A stretch of 64,000 nt of DNA from Symbiodinium natans (Eukaryota; Sar; Dinophyceae; Suessiales; Symbiodiniaceae): NCBI GenBank assembly GCA_905221605.1, contig CAJNDS010002322.1, positions 5,001 to 69,000 of the forward strand, read 5' to 3'. Made by a program: the position numbers and the translations under genes. The notes under the pieces were generated by a model. It ran no database searches and had not been told where the DNA came from. It saw only the letters and a program-made list of their open reading frames with translations. Of this stretch, positions 31,767 to 45,096 are shown one piece after another. Each line of letters begins with the position of its first letter. Positions within the stretch are counted from its first letter, which is position 1.

Positions 31767-31858
31767 GGGATGTTCCCTCTGACACTTAGCAGTCTTAAAT
31801 AGGGATTACATTAGGGGGTACTGGTTGAGGACTCTTATTAGTATAAGGGGGAACAACG
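31767..31858. mobile_element. MITE-like element family B, copy 2
   Basis: GGGATGTTCCCTCTGACACT at the left and AAGGGGGAACAACG at the right form an imperfect inverted pair; the internal ACTTAGCAGTCTTAAATAGG corresponds to the copy at 17215-17310. Confidence 0.65.
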
Positions 31859-33439
31859 CAGGGCCCCCCCCCCCCCCACACAACCTCAGCTCCAACAAGG
31901 CACCCTGGGGCTCTTCCGAGCTTTAGTTTAGAAGGTTTAGGGTTTAGGGTTTAGGGTTTAGGGTTTAGGGTTTAGGGTTTAGGGTTGCGGTTTAGGGTTA
32001 AGGGTTTAGGGTTAGGGAACCCCCCCGAAAAATGCGTCTAGGCATAAAGTCCTTGACGTGATCCCGGGTTTTTGTGTGAGTTTATCTCAAGGGATGTCCC
32101 CAATCCCGAGGCCCCAAACCCCAAGTCCTAAACCTCCATGGATTTGCTCTTTCTTGAAACCCCCAGACAAATGGGACCCCCCAATGAAACCTTTCCTACC
32201 TGAAGAACCCAAAACCGAAGTTGTGGTAGGTTACCTAAGAATCCTACAAGGGATTTTATAAGCTATGACCTGCAAAAAAGTAGGTTTCGGGCTCTTAAGG
32301 CAAAACCCTAAGCCCCAAGTTTATAAAGTCTAAGTCGCATGGCCATCCCGCTCGCTATTGGTATGAAGTGGTTTCAAGAGAGGCTGTGGTTCATCACCAA
32401 AACCCTGTAGGCCACCACTCCCTGACCGATGAATCGGCGGGATTTTCTTGGACCCTAAACCCTAAACCCTAAACCCTAAACCCTAAACCCTAAACTCTAA
32501 ACCCTAAACCCTAAACCCTAAACCCTAAACCCTAAACCCTAAACCCTAAACCCTAAACCCTAAACCCTAAGCCCTAAACCCTAAACCCTAAACCCTTTTA
32601 AGTTCGGACCCCGGCTTCGTCGAGAAGAAGTTTTGATTGCGCTCACATTCACCTTTTATCAGCACGGTTGTAAGGCTCTTGGCCAGCCCAAAGACAAGCG
32701 CCAAGCCCTAAACTCCAAACCCTCAACCCCAAACCCGACACCCCAAACCCGAAACCCCAAACCCCAAACCCGAAACCTCAAAACCTAGGAGCTGATAAAC
32801 TCTCTAAACCCCCAAACCCGAAACCGTAAACGCGCCCCGCGGAATCTTTTCGCCTGTTCTTGGGTTCCGGGAGTCTTTTTTACCCTAAACCCTAAACCCG
32901 AAACCCTAAACCCTAAACCCGAAACCCTAAACCCTAAACTCTTGTTTCCGGGGGTCTTTTGAGGCGTCCTTGCCGTCGGACACAGTGGCCAAGTCCAGAG
33001 CCGCGCCCAGGGCGCAGGATTCGGAAAGGGTTTGGGGTTTAGGGTTTGGGGTTTAGCGTTTGGGGTTTGGGGTTTAGGGATTGGGGTTTAGGGTTTGGGG
33101 TTTAGGGATTGGGGTCCAGGGTTTGGGGTCTAGGGTTTGGGGTTTGGGGGCTTATGGGTTTCTAGGGTTTAGGGTTGGGTAATAGGGTTTGGTTTTTGGG
33201 GTCTTGGGCTTTAGGGTTTCGGGTTTAGGGTTCAGGCTTTCGGGTGATGCTCTTGATTAATTCATCAGATATTCCTCCTGGTGTTGGTAATAGACCATCC
33301 CTAAACCCTAAACCCTAGATAGACCCTAAACCGTAAACCCTAAACCCTAAACTCCCTGGCCCCCTGGCTCCCCTGACCCCCCATTCAAAGTACTCCATGC
33401 CTTTCCTGCTGTCATCCTGGAAACTAAATAGAAACTCAC

Positions 33440-33700
33440 TAAGCCTCCTATTTGAAGGACGGGGACTGGGAAGTGGGAATTTAGGGCGTCAGCCCGAAAC
33501 CCTAAAAGGAGAAAAGTTGGGTGGATGCCTGCGTAAGCAGGGGGTGGGAAAAATAGAAAGAACAATTCAAGTTCTCTGGTTGTGGTGGGTCCAACTTCAA
33601 TATATGCCGCCGCGACATACGCCGCCCCCTCACACCCCCTGGGTGTGTTGGGGGGCATCTCCGCATGAAATCTACTGCCGCGGCGCGGCTGGAGGTGTCG
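33440..33700. repeat. Dispersed element family C, copy 1
   Basis: Shares with 47280-47525 a series of collinear blocks: GGGAATT-AGGGCG-CAGCCC, CCCTAAAAGG, a GGGTGG-GCCTG block, a GGGTGGG-A block, CATACGCCGCCCCC, the perfect palindrome core ACACCCCCTGGGTGT, and ACTGCCGCGGCGCGGC. The open frames on either strand are not supported as genes. Confidence 0.65.
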
Positions 33701-34293
33701 GGTTTAGGGTTTAGGGTTTCGGGTATGAGGTTTAGAGTTTTTGGGGTAGTGAAGTTGCCTTTTTGTGTGTTTTTCAGGGTGGGTTAGGACTTTGGGTTGA
33801 ATTGGGTTTATGGTTTAGGGTTTAATTAGGGTTTAGGGTCAAAGGTTTAGGGTTTTAGGGTTCAGGGTTTGGGCTTTGGGCCTGAGGGTTCTGCGGGTCC
33901 GACCATCAGAAGGGCACACGCCTTAAGCTTTTTCAACCTCAACCCCCTAAACCCTAAACCCTAACCCTAAACCCTAAACCCTAAACCCAAAACCCTAAAC
34001 CTAAACCCTAAACCCGAAGCCTTTAACCTTTCGAAGCAACTCCTGAGTGGCTTTCGTCGACCTCTTCTTCAAACTCGGGGACGGATATGTGGGGTCGTAG
34101 CTACCAAAAAATAATCTTCCTTAAGCCCTAACTCCAAACCCTACAAGCCTATATTGGGTCCAAAGTAGGCTAGAACCTCCCTAAACCCTAAACCCCGAAA
34201 CCCGAAACCCCAAACTCTAAACCCTAAACCCTATCCGTAAACCCCAAAACCCCCAAACACCCTGACCCCCCAAGCCTCAAAATCATCTCGGAG

Positions 34294-34329
34294 GACATGG
34301 CCACCATCCTCGAGGCTAGTGAGGCCGGG
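34294..34329 (+). CDS. Exon-like island DMATILEASEAG, copy 1
   Basis: Thirty-six bases, AG|G acceptor (CTCGGAG|G), GT donor (GGG|GTTCTT), phase 0. A 45-bp stretch (34289-34333) is identical to 35719-35763. No family recognised. Confidence 0.45.
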
Positions 34330-35723
34330 GTTCTTTAGGGGTTTGGGGTTTAGGGTTTAGGGTTTGGGGGTTTAGGGATTGGGGTTTAGGGATTGGGGTT
34401 TAGGGTTTGGTTTGGGGTTTAGGGTTTGGGGTTTAGGGTTTGGGGTTAGGGGTTGGGGTTTCGGGATTGTGGTGTAGGGTTTGGGGTTTTTGGGTTTGGT
34501 GTTTAGGGATTGGGGTCCAGGGTTTGGGGTCTGGGGTTTGGGGTTTAGGGGTTTAAGGGTTTATAGGGTTGAGGGTGGGGGTTTCGGGTTTGGGGTTTAG
34601 GGTTTCGGGTTTCGGGTTTGGGGTTTAGGGTTCGGGGTTTAGGGTTTAGGGTTTGGGGTCTAGGGTATAGGTTGTAGGGTTTGGGTTTAGGGTTTGGGGT
34701 TTAGGGTTTAGGGGATAGGGCTTGGGGTCTCAGGTTTGGGGTTTAGGGTTTGGGGCCTAGAATGGGGTTTGGGGGTTTATGGGTTTATAGGGTTTTAGGG
34801 TTGGGGTTTCGGGGTTTAGGGTTTGGGTTTAGGGTTTGGGGTCTAAGGTTTGGGTCTAGGGTTTGGGGCATGGGGGTTTCTGGGTTTATAGGGTTTGGGG
34901 TTTAGGGTTTGGGGTTTAGGGGTTCCGGGTTTGGGGACTAGGCTTTGGGGTCTGGGGCTTGGGGTCCCAAGTTGTTATGTACACATATATATATATATAT
35001 ATTTATAAGTTTTTGTTTTGTCGCAGGGAGGGGGAGGCGCTCGTGACTGTTTGGCGAGTTAAGGGTTAGGGCTTTCGGGCATATTTGGGGTTTGTAAACT
35101 TCCGGCATGTGGGGATGTGAGGGACAAGGGTTTGGGTTTAGGGCAGTTCAGGGTTTAGGGTTTAGGGTTTAGGGAGGGTTTGAGGTTGAAGGTTGAAGGT
35201 TTAGGGTTTAGGGTTTAGGGCTCAGGACTTTCGGGTGTCGCTTCGAGGCTCTTGTGGTGCAAGGTCCTGCTCGTTTCTAACCCCCAGCCCTCTAACCTGG
35301 GCTGAAATCCGCCTTTCCTCAAGTAGGGGGACACACAGGGGTCGGAATACTTACTAGTAGTATTCCCTGAGGGTGCTTTTATAGTTATACCAGAGTAACC
35401 CCCAGAACCCTATTCGAATTATTCAATCCCCTATATTACCCCAATAGACCCCCCAAAGCCCTTTCTAATATATCTCCTAGAGGCACACCCGAAATTCGGT
35501 AGTCCTCCTTTCTAGAAACCCTAAAATACCAGAACCTTTTTATAAAACAACCCCCAAAATACGTTCCCCCGAACCCTACACCCTGAACCCCATTTGTTTG
35601 GGGAAACAGAGTTTAGTACAGCACAGTTTTGGGTTGGTCTGGGGCTTTACGGAAATCGGGGTTCAGGGTTCCCTGAAACCCTAAACCCTAAACCTTAAAC
35701 CCTAAACCTTAAACAAACCGGAG

Positions 35724-35759
35724 GACATGGCCACCATCCTCGAGGCTAGTGAGGCCGGG
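35724..35759 (+). CDS. Exon-like island DMATILEASEAG, copy 2
   Basis: Identical in sequence to the island at 34294-34329, with the same splice sites. Either a duplicated exon used twice or alternatively, or a recent segmental copy. Confidence 0.45.
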
Positions 35760-36126
35760 GTTCAGGGTTTAGGGTTTAGGGTTTAGGGGTTAGGGTTCAG
35801 GGTTTAGAGTTAGAGTTTAAAGTTTAGGTTCTACTTCTAGCCTACTTTGGGGCTATGCGGGTTCAGGTTGAGGGGGCTTACAGGGTTTAGAGTCATGCGG
35901 TTTCGGCTGTAGTCTTGTGGGGACAACCCTAGACCCCAAAACCTAAACCCGGACCCTAAACCCTAAGCCCTAAACACTAAACCACAACTCAAAACCCCAA
36001 ACCCAAAACCCTAAACCCTATACCCTAAAGCCTAGACCCTAAACCCGAAACCCCAAGCCCTAAACCCTAAACCCCAAACCTGAACCCTAAACCCTGCGCC
36101 CTACATCCCAAGCCACGGGCCCCCAG

Positions 36127-36180
36127 GCCGAAGACGCCCTTCCAGAGGAAGCCGGCACAGGTGCGACGAAGGAGGAGTCG
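36127..36180 (+). CDS. Exon-like island, acidic Ala-rich
   Basis: Encodes AEDALPEEAGTGATKEES with CCCAG|G acceptor and GT donor, phase 0, so it could follow the DMATILEASEAG island directly. Function unknown. Confidence 0.45.
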
Positions 36181-36518
36181 GTTCAGGGTTTAGGGTTCAG
36201 GGTTTAGGGTTGAGGGTTCCTAAACCCTAAACCCTGAACCCTAAACCCTAGCCCTAAACCCTAAACCCTCAACCTAGACCCTAAACCCAGGGTTCAACCG
36301 GACTGGCGTGTGGTTAGGGTTAAGGGTTTAGGGTTTGAGTGCTGCAGGGTACATCAAAGCTACTCGTGACCCAGGTATGTTGGGGGTTTCGGGTTGAGGG
36401 GTTGAGTTGCTTGAACCGTTCATGTATAGATCAACTATGAAACGGAGATATGAATGCAAACATTATCCTGGATATAAAACATCAGAAATTAAGCATCATA
36501 AATAGACCACCAGCTATA

Positions 36519-36682
36519 CATGTACATATACATACACATATACATCTACATATACATCTACATATACATACACATATACACATACATATACACATACATG
36601 TACATATACATATACATGTACATGTACATGTACATACACACACACATATATATATATATATATGCATATATATGTATGCATG
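36519..36682. repeat. Hexanucleotide-like microsatellite (CATATA/ACATAC)
   Basis: A simple ACATATACATAC-type repeat grading into TA dinucleotides. All overlapping open frames (Tyr/Ile/His-rich) are artefacts. Confidence 0.9.
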
Positions 36683-36845
36683 CATATAAACCCGTCATTT
36701 CGTTCGTAAAAGAGCTTTGTCAAACCTGCCGGCTCTTAGAAGGGGGTGAGAGAATTGCCTTATATCCCGTACAATAAACCCCGCAACAGTTCTGTAAGGT
36801 ACCTTCCCTCATTCCCGACAACTGGTAAGCAAAGCTGTGGGCCAT

Positions 36846-36961
36846 CCGTATACAACATCAATAGAGATGCTGGAACATAAAAAGCGGAATCAATAAGCAA
36901 TATCCGTATACAACATCAATAGAGATGATGGAACATAAAAGCGGAATCAATAAACAAACAA
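36846..36961. repeat. 58-bp tandem duplication
   Basis: Two near-identical units starting CCGTATACAACATCAATAGA at 36846 and 36904, differing at few positions. The surrounding 36684-37100 is AT-rich unique sequence ending in TA repeats (37018-37103). Confidence 0.85.
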
Positions 36962-37173
36962 AGAAATGGTTTATAAAGAAGTAAATAGTTTCTTAAATAT
37001 AAATACAGATAAATATACATAAATATGCATAAATATACATATATGTATATATATATATATACATCTATATATATATATATATGTGTGTGTATATATATAT
37101 ATAAGACTGCCTCAACCAACCCTAAGCCCTAGACCCCAGACACTAGACCCCAAACCCCTAAACCCTAAACCAG

Positions 37174-37266
37174 GTCTCCTTCAGTCGGGGGGGTCCTCTT
37201 CCTCCGCGGCCCCGCCACGCCTGCCGGCCGCGACGCCACCCGCAGCGGCCAACCGAGTCTGGCCTC
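37174..37266 (+). CDS. Exon-like island, GC-rich
   Basis: CCAG|G acceptor and GT donor before a TTTAGGG array. Frames are open in more than one phase because of high GC; the peptide is Pro/Arg/Ala-rich. Unassigned. Confidence 0.3.
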
Positions 37267-37681
37267 GCGGCTCGCAGTTTGGGGTTTAGGGTTTAGGGTT
37301 TAGGGTTTAGGGTTTAGGGTTAGGGTTTAGGGTTTTAGGGGGTTTGGGAAGGTTTGGGAAGGTTTGGTTGGGGTTGAGGGTCTCGGGTTCGGGTTTTTGG
37401 AGGTTTTGGGGGGCTTGGGGGTTAGTTTAGGAAGGTTGGAGGGTTTGGGCGTGGGGCGGCCTTAGAAACTACTCATTCTTGTGTTGCCATCACTGCATCT
37501 CTGCAATCAGTCACAGCTCAGCCACAAAATCCTGAACTCGAACCCTAAACCCTAAACCCTAAAACCTGAACCCTGGGCTCAGAAACTTGACCTGGTATCG
37601 GACACAGTCCACACATCGCTTGACCAGTTTTAGGTTTAGGGCGCTGCTGGCCTTCGGTCCTGGGCTCGTTTCAGAGCGAAA

Positions 37682-37860
37682 ACGGCTACGGAGCACACAC
37701 AGGGGGGCCACTACTTGGAGGTTCAGGGTACTTAGTCACCCATGAAAAGTGAAGTTATAACCCACATATAAGCCCCTTCAGTACCCTAATAGGGTTCTCA
37801 AATTGGGTTATAGAAGTACCGTTGAATAAAGTACCCTATGAACCTCCAAGTACGGCTACG
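37682..37860. mobile_element. MITE-like element family A, copy 2, with 9-bp flanking direct repeat
   Basis: Terminal inverted repeats TACTTGGAGGTTCAGGGTAC (from 37712) and its near complement ending at 37852. The direct repeat ACGGCTACG is present at 37682-37690 and 37852-37860. Immediately after the right copy, CAG|G opens an exon-like frame; the left copy is followed by a GA-type donor candidate. The element may therefore be or have made an intron. Confidence 0.7.
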
Positions 37861-37863
37861 CAG

Positions 37864-37934
37864 GAAAAAGTTGAGGATTTTGGAGCTGAAGCTTCTGAGC
37901 CAGACACTGCCGACCTGCTCCGGGGACACGGAGG
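37864..37934 (+). CDS. Exon-like island, acidic
   Basis: Encodes EKVEDFGAEASEPDTADLLR after CGCAG|G; ends before GTTTGG. An acidic composition similar to the 36127-36180 island suggests the same unknown gene. Confidence 0.45.
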
Positions 37935-38310
37935 GTTTGGCGGGCTTAGGTGGTGTAGGGTTTGAGGGGCTCTAGGGTTTAGGGCCAAAGTTGAGGGTTT
38001 AGGGTTCAAGGTTTATGGTGGTTGAGAGTTTGAAGGGTTTTGGGGTTTGGCGTTTCTGGGGTTTAGGGTTTAGGGCTTTCGCTGTGTTGTTCAGGGCCCA
38101 AATCTTCAGACCTACAGTAAGCCCTTAGCCTTAAACCCTATCCTGCAGACTTCCAAGCCTTCCGTACTAACCTTTAGAGGCCCCTAAGCCCCTAGAAGAT
38201 CCGACACCCTGCAGCAAACTTCCCGAGCCCACCCTAAACCCTAAACCCTAAACCCTAAACCCTAAACCCTAAACCCTAAACCCTAAACCCTAAACCCTAA
38301 ACCCCAAGAG

Positions 38311-38336
38311 GCCCTGGCCTCCAGTGCCGGTGCCCC
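38311..38336 (+). CDS. Exon-like island, 26-nt microexon
   Basis: Encodes ALASSAGAP with AGAG|G acceptor and a perfect GTGAGT donor, directly after a CCCTAAA array. Confidence 0.4.
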
Positions 38337-39204
38337 GTGAGTGTGCAGGCCTGACCAGGAGAGTTGGGTTCAAGGAAGGTTTAGGGTTTAGGGTTTAGGG
38401 TTTAGGGTTTAGGGTTTAGGGTTTAGGGTTTAGGGTTTAGGGTTTAGGGTTTAGGGTTCCGGCCATGGGGTTTGGGGTTAAGGGTTTGTGGGGTTGGGGT
38501 TTATGGGGTTTTGGGTTTCGGGTTTGTGGGGTTTACGGGTTTAGGGTCTGGGGTTGATGGTTCAGGGTGTGGGGTTTAGGGTTTAGGGTTTAGGGTTTCG
38601 GGTTTAGGGTTTAGGGTTTAGGGTCTAGGGTTTAGGGTTTGGGGGGATAACCGCGGAACCCCAACAGAGACCACGATTTGGGAATCAAGTTCGAGGCGGT
38701 TTAGTGTTTGGTGGTTGCGTTCTCTGTAGAGGGTTTGCTTGTGTGCTTAGGGGCTGATGAGTTTCGGGATTAGGGGTTTAGGGGTTGAGTTGGGGTACTG
38801 GGGTTGTCCAGGTTCCCGGCGGCAGCACGCACGGGACGCCTTCAACGTGCAGGATGCGGGGGTTTAGGGACACCCCACAACCCTAAACCCAAAACTCTAA
38901 AAGCCAAATCCCTGAAGTCCTACGCATGCTGGGCCTCATCAGTAGGATCATCCCCCCACCCCCACCCTCCACCCCTCCGCCCCCCCCCCCCCGCTTACCA
39001 ATCCTCCCCCCTTCCACCTCAACTACACTAAACTGTTGGGTTAAGGGTTCAGGGTTATGGGTGGAGGGCTTCGGGGTGCGGGTTCGGGGTTTGGTTGGGA
39101 CGAAGGTGCAGGGTTTGTCAGTTTTTTGGGTTCAGGGTCTGGGGTACGCATCTGAGCCTCTACCTAAATGACTGGATATTCCAAATAGTGGTCCTGGAGG
39201 CTGA

Positions 39205-39215
39205 GGGTTTAGAGT

Positions 39216-39275
<60 letters not shown>

Positions 39276-39280
39276 GGTTC
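39205..39280. repeat. TTGAGGG variant array
   Basis: Ten near-perfect TTGAGGG heptamers, the same variant as at 17872-17932. Confidence 0.85.
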
Positions 39281-39423
39281 AAGGACCCTTCATTGAAGCC
39301 TCTGTCTAGAGGCTTAAGGTTTGCTGTAGGGTTGAGGTTTTGTGGTACTCCCGAACCTCGTGAGCCACCGTGAAGGTGCCCTAAATACGAGGCTCCTATC
39401 ATAGGCACCCCTCCCCCCGTGTG

Positions 39424-39537
39424 CAGCTTAAATAGGGTTTATTTGGAAGCTGGCACTCGTGTTCACAAGAGGAAAAAAGGCCCCAAAACGTATACTTATT
39501 TACAAGAGCCAACTTCCAAATAGACCCTATTTTAGGT
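39424..39537. mobile_element. MITE-like inverted repeat family E
   Basis: CTTAAATAGGGTTTATTTGG at 39427 pairs with CCAAATAGACCCTATTTTAG near 39515-39536. The left arm (39427-39451) recurs exactly, inverted, at 59646-59670. Confidence 0.7.
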
Positions 39538-39554
39538 CCTAGGGGGGGTCCCAG

Positions 39555-41727
39555 GACTGAATTAAATATGAAGGCCCCGATTTAAATATGAATATTTAAT
39601 TCTGGAGCTTCATATTTAAATTATTTAATTCGGGCCCGGGAATTAAATAATTTAAATAATTTAAATAATTTAAATAATTTAAATAATTTAAATAATTTAA
39701 ATAATTTAAATAATTTAAATAATTTAAATATTTTAAATCCTGGAGGGGGGGGGGCCGGGCCTCCTCCCGCAGGAGGAATTAAAGAATTTAAATATGAAGG
39801 CCCCGAATTAAATATTAATATTTAATTCGGGGCCTTCATATTTAAATTATTTAATTCTTCCTGCGGGAGGAGGCCCGCCCCCCCCCCTCCAGGATTTAAA
39901 ATATTTAAATTATTTAAATTATTTAAATTATTTAATTCCCGGGCCCGATTTAAATAATTTAAATATGAAGGCCACGATTTAAATATGACTATTTAATTCG
40001 GGAGCTTCATATTTAAATTATTTAATTCGGGCCCGGGAATTAAATAATTTAAATAATTTAAATCCTGGAGGGGGGGGCCGGGCCTCCTCCCGCAGGAGGA
40101 ATTAAATAATTTAAATATGAAGGCCCCGAATTAAATATTAATATTTAATTCGGGGCCTTCATATTTAAATTACTTAATTCCTCCTGCGGGAGGAGGCCCG
40201 GCCCCCCCCCCCTCCAGGATTTAAAATATTTAAATTATTTAAATTATTTAAATTATTTAATTCCCGGGCCCGATTTAAATAATTTAAATATGAAGCTCCC
40301 GAATTAAATATTCATATTTAAATCGTGGCCTTCATATTTAAATTATTTAAATCGGGCCCGGGAATTAAATAATTTAAATAATTTAAATAATTTAAATAAT
40401 TTAAATAATTTAAATAATTTAAATCCTGGAGGGGGGGGGGCGGGCCTCCTCCCGCAGGAAGAATTAAATAATTTAAATATGAAGGCCCCGAATTAAATAT
40501 GAATATTTAATTCGGGGCCTTCATATTTAAATTATTTAATTCCTCCGCGGGAGGAGGCCCGGCCCCCCCCCCTCCAGGATTTAAATTATTTAAATTATTT
40601 AAATTATTTAAATTATTTAAATTATTTAAATTATTTAAATTATTTAATTCCCGGGCCCGATTTAAATAATTTAAATATGAAGCTCCCGGATTAAATATTC
40701 ATATTTAAATCGTGGCCTTCATATTTAAATTATTTAAATCGGGCCCGGGAATTAAATAATTTAAATAATTTAAATAATTTAAATAATTTAAATCCGGGAG
40801 GGGGGGGGGGCCGGGCCTCCTTTTGCAGGAGGAATTTAAATAATTTAAATATGAAGGCCCCGAATTAAATATTCATATTTAAATCGAGGCCTTCATATGT
40901 AAATTATTTAATTCCTCCTGGGGGAGGAGGCCCGCCCCCCCCCTCCAGGATTTAAATTATTTAAATTATTTAAATTATTTAATTCCCGGGCCCGATTTAA
41001 ATAATTTAAATATGAAGGCACGGTTAAATAGGAAATTTAATTCGGGAGTCAAGTTAATAGTTAATTCGGGCCCGGGAATTAAATAATTTTTTTTTTTTTA
41101 AATATTTAAATAATTAAATAAATTTAAATAATTTAAATAATGTTAAATAATTTTAAATAATTAAATAATTTAACTAATTTAAATAATTTAAATAATTTAA
41201 ATAATTTAAATCCGGGAGGGGGGCGGGGGGCCGGGCCTCCTTTTGCAGGAGGAATTAAATAATTTAAATATGAAGGCCCCGAATTAAATATTCATATTTA
41301 AATCGAGGCCTTCATATTTAAATTATTTAATTCCTCCTGGGGGAGGAGGCCCGCCCCCCCCCCCTCCAGGATTTAAAGTATTTAAATTATTTAAATTATT
41401 TAAATTATTTAAATTGTTTAAATTATTTAAATTATTTAAATTATTTAAATTATTTAATTCCCGGGCCCGATTTAAATAATTTAAATATGAAGGCCACGAT
41501 TTAAATATGAATATTTAATTCGGGAGCTTCATATTTAAATTATGTAAATCGGGCCCGGGAATTAAATAATTTAAATAATTTAAATAGTTTAAATCCTGGA
41601 GGGGGGGGGCCGGGCTTCCTCCCGCAGGAGGAATTAAATAATTTAAATATGAAGGCCCCGAATTAAATATTCATATTTAAATCGGGGCCTTCATATTTAA
41701 ATTATTTAATTCCTCCTGCGGGAGGGC
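39555..41727. repeat. Alternating palindromic AT/GC satellite
   Basis: Six copies of a palindrome with GC-rich arms (GGAGGGGGGGGCCGGGCCTC, then CTCCCGCAGGAGGAATTAAA) around the core ATATTAATATTT or a variant, centred near 39818, 40145, 40505, 40875, 41290 and 41665. They alternate with a second palindrome having CCCGGGCCCG arms, and with AAATAATTT spacer runs. Each unit can fold into a long hairpin or cruciform. No coding potential. Confidence 0.9.
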
Positions 41728-41739
41728 CCCCTCAATCAG

Positions 41740-41876
41740 CTTCATCATCATCATCCTCATCCTCATCCGCATCATCATCATCATCTTCATTATCGTCATC
41801 ATCTTCATCATCTATCATCATCATCTTCATCATCTTCATCATCTTTTTTCATCATCCCCATCATCTCTCTCATCTC
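41740..41876. repeat. TCA trinucleotide microsatellite
   Basis: Imperfect TCATCA/TCATCT/TCATCC runs at the right border of the palindromic satellite. Confidence 0.88.
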
Positions 41877-41964
41877 CACGGTTGTTCCAATATCTTGGTG
41901 GCCGTTTCGCGTATTTTTAATTTTCTGGTGGTTGCTGTCAATACCTTCGATGTGCATATTCAAG

Positions 41965-42110
41965 CCAAAAGGCTCCAGGGCTCCAAGGTTCCATGGCCCC
42001 CAGGTTACATTAGCTGATTGCTTTTGCTGCCATAGGCTCCAGGAGTCGGCTGCAGGGGTCCCCGGCTCCAAGGCTCCAAAACTCCAAGGCTCCAAGGCTC
42101 CAAGACCCGA
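41965..42110. repeat. GGCTCCAAGG-type micro-repeat tracts
   Basis: Two tracts (41968-42002 and 42058-42107) of the GGCTCC(A/C)AG unit that recurs at 44982-45096, 48072-48107, 50514-50568, 51391-51412, 52537-52568, 54121-54157 and 55117-55155. Confidence 0.75.
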
Positions 42111-42344
42111 CGCCCCAGCAACAGCCTTTTGCCGCCATCGGGTGCTGCGGCTACCAGAGCAGTGGAAGAGGCCCGGGGCACCAGAGACTGAGTGCATCCA
42201 GCGAACATTGACATTGATTGATTTTGAACTCTGATAGTCTGGCTTGACATGAAGCGCAGCACGGACGACTGCTTCAGCGCTTGGCTCATAGGCCCCTAGG
42301 CTCGTTGGTTCCACGGCTCCAGCTCAGCTGTTGTCTCGGAGTGA

Positions 42345-44927
<2,583 letters not shown>

Positions 44928-44981
44928 GCCCTGAGCGTTTGCCGGCAACTGTCCGGTTCATTTTGCAGCGCTGCAATGGGA

Positions 44982-45096
44982 CTTAGGTTCCCAGGCCCAG
45001 GCTCCTAGGCTCCAAGGCTCCCAGGCTCCCAGGCACCCAGGCACCCAGGCTCCCAGGCTCCTAGGCTCCCAGGCTCCCAGGTTCCCAGGCTTAGTT
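44982..45096. repeat. GGCTCCCAG micro-repeat tract
   Basis: About eleven imperfect units of GGCTCCCAG/GGCACCCAG directly after the preceding gene. Confidence 0.9.

Larger units (their letters stand above)
31100..39420. repeat. Telomere-like arrays with exon-like islands, second block
   Basis: Same architecture as the acyl-CoA oxidase locus: CCCTAAA arrays (e.g. 31270-31390, 32455-32595, 38230-38300) and TTTAGGG arrays (e.g. 31925-31990, 34330-34960, 37275-37335, 38375-38460) around islands of 26-100 bases with AG|G acceptors. The islands encode acidic or Ala/Ser/Pro-rich peptides that I cannot assign. Stretches at 35230-35660 and 32030-32450 are mostly unique sequence without a supported gene. 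Confidence 0.8.
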
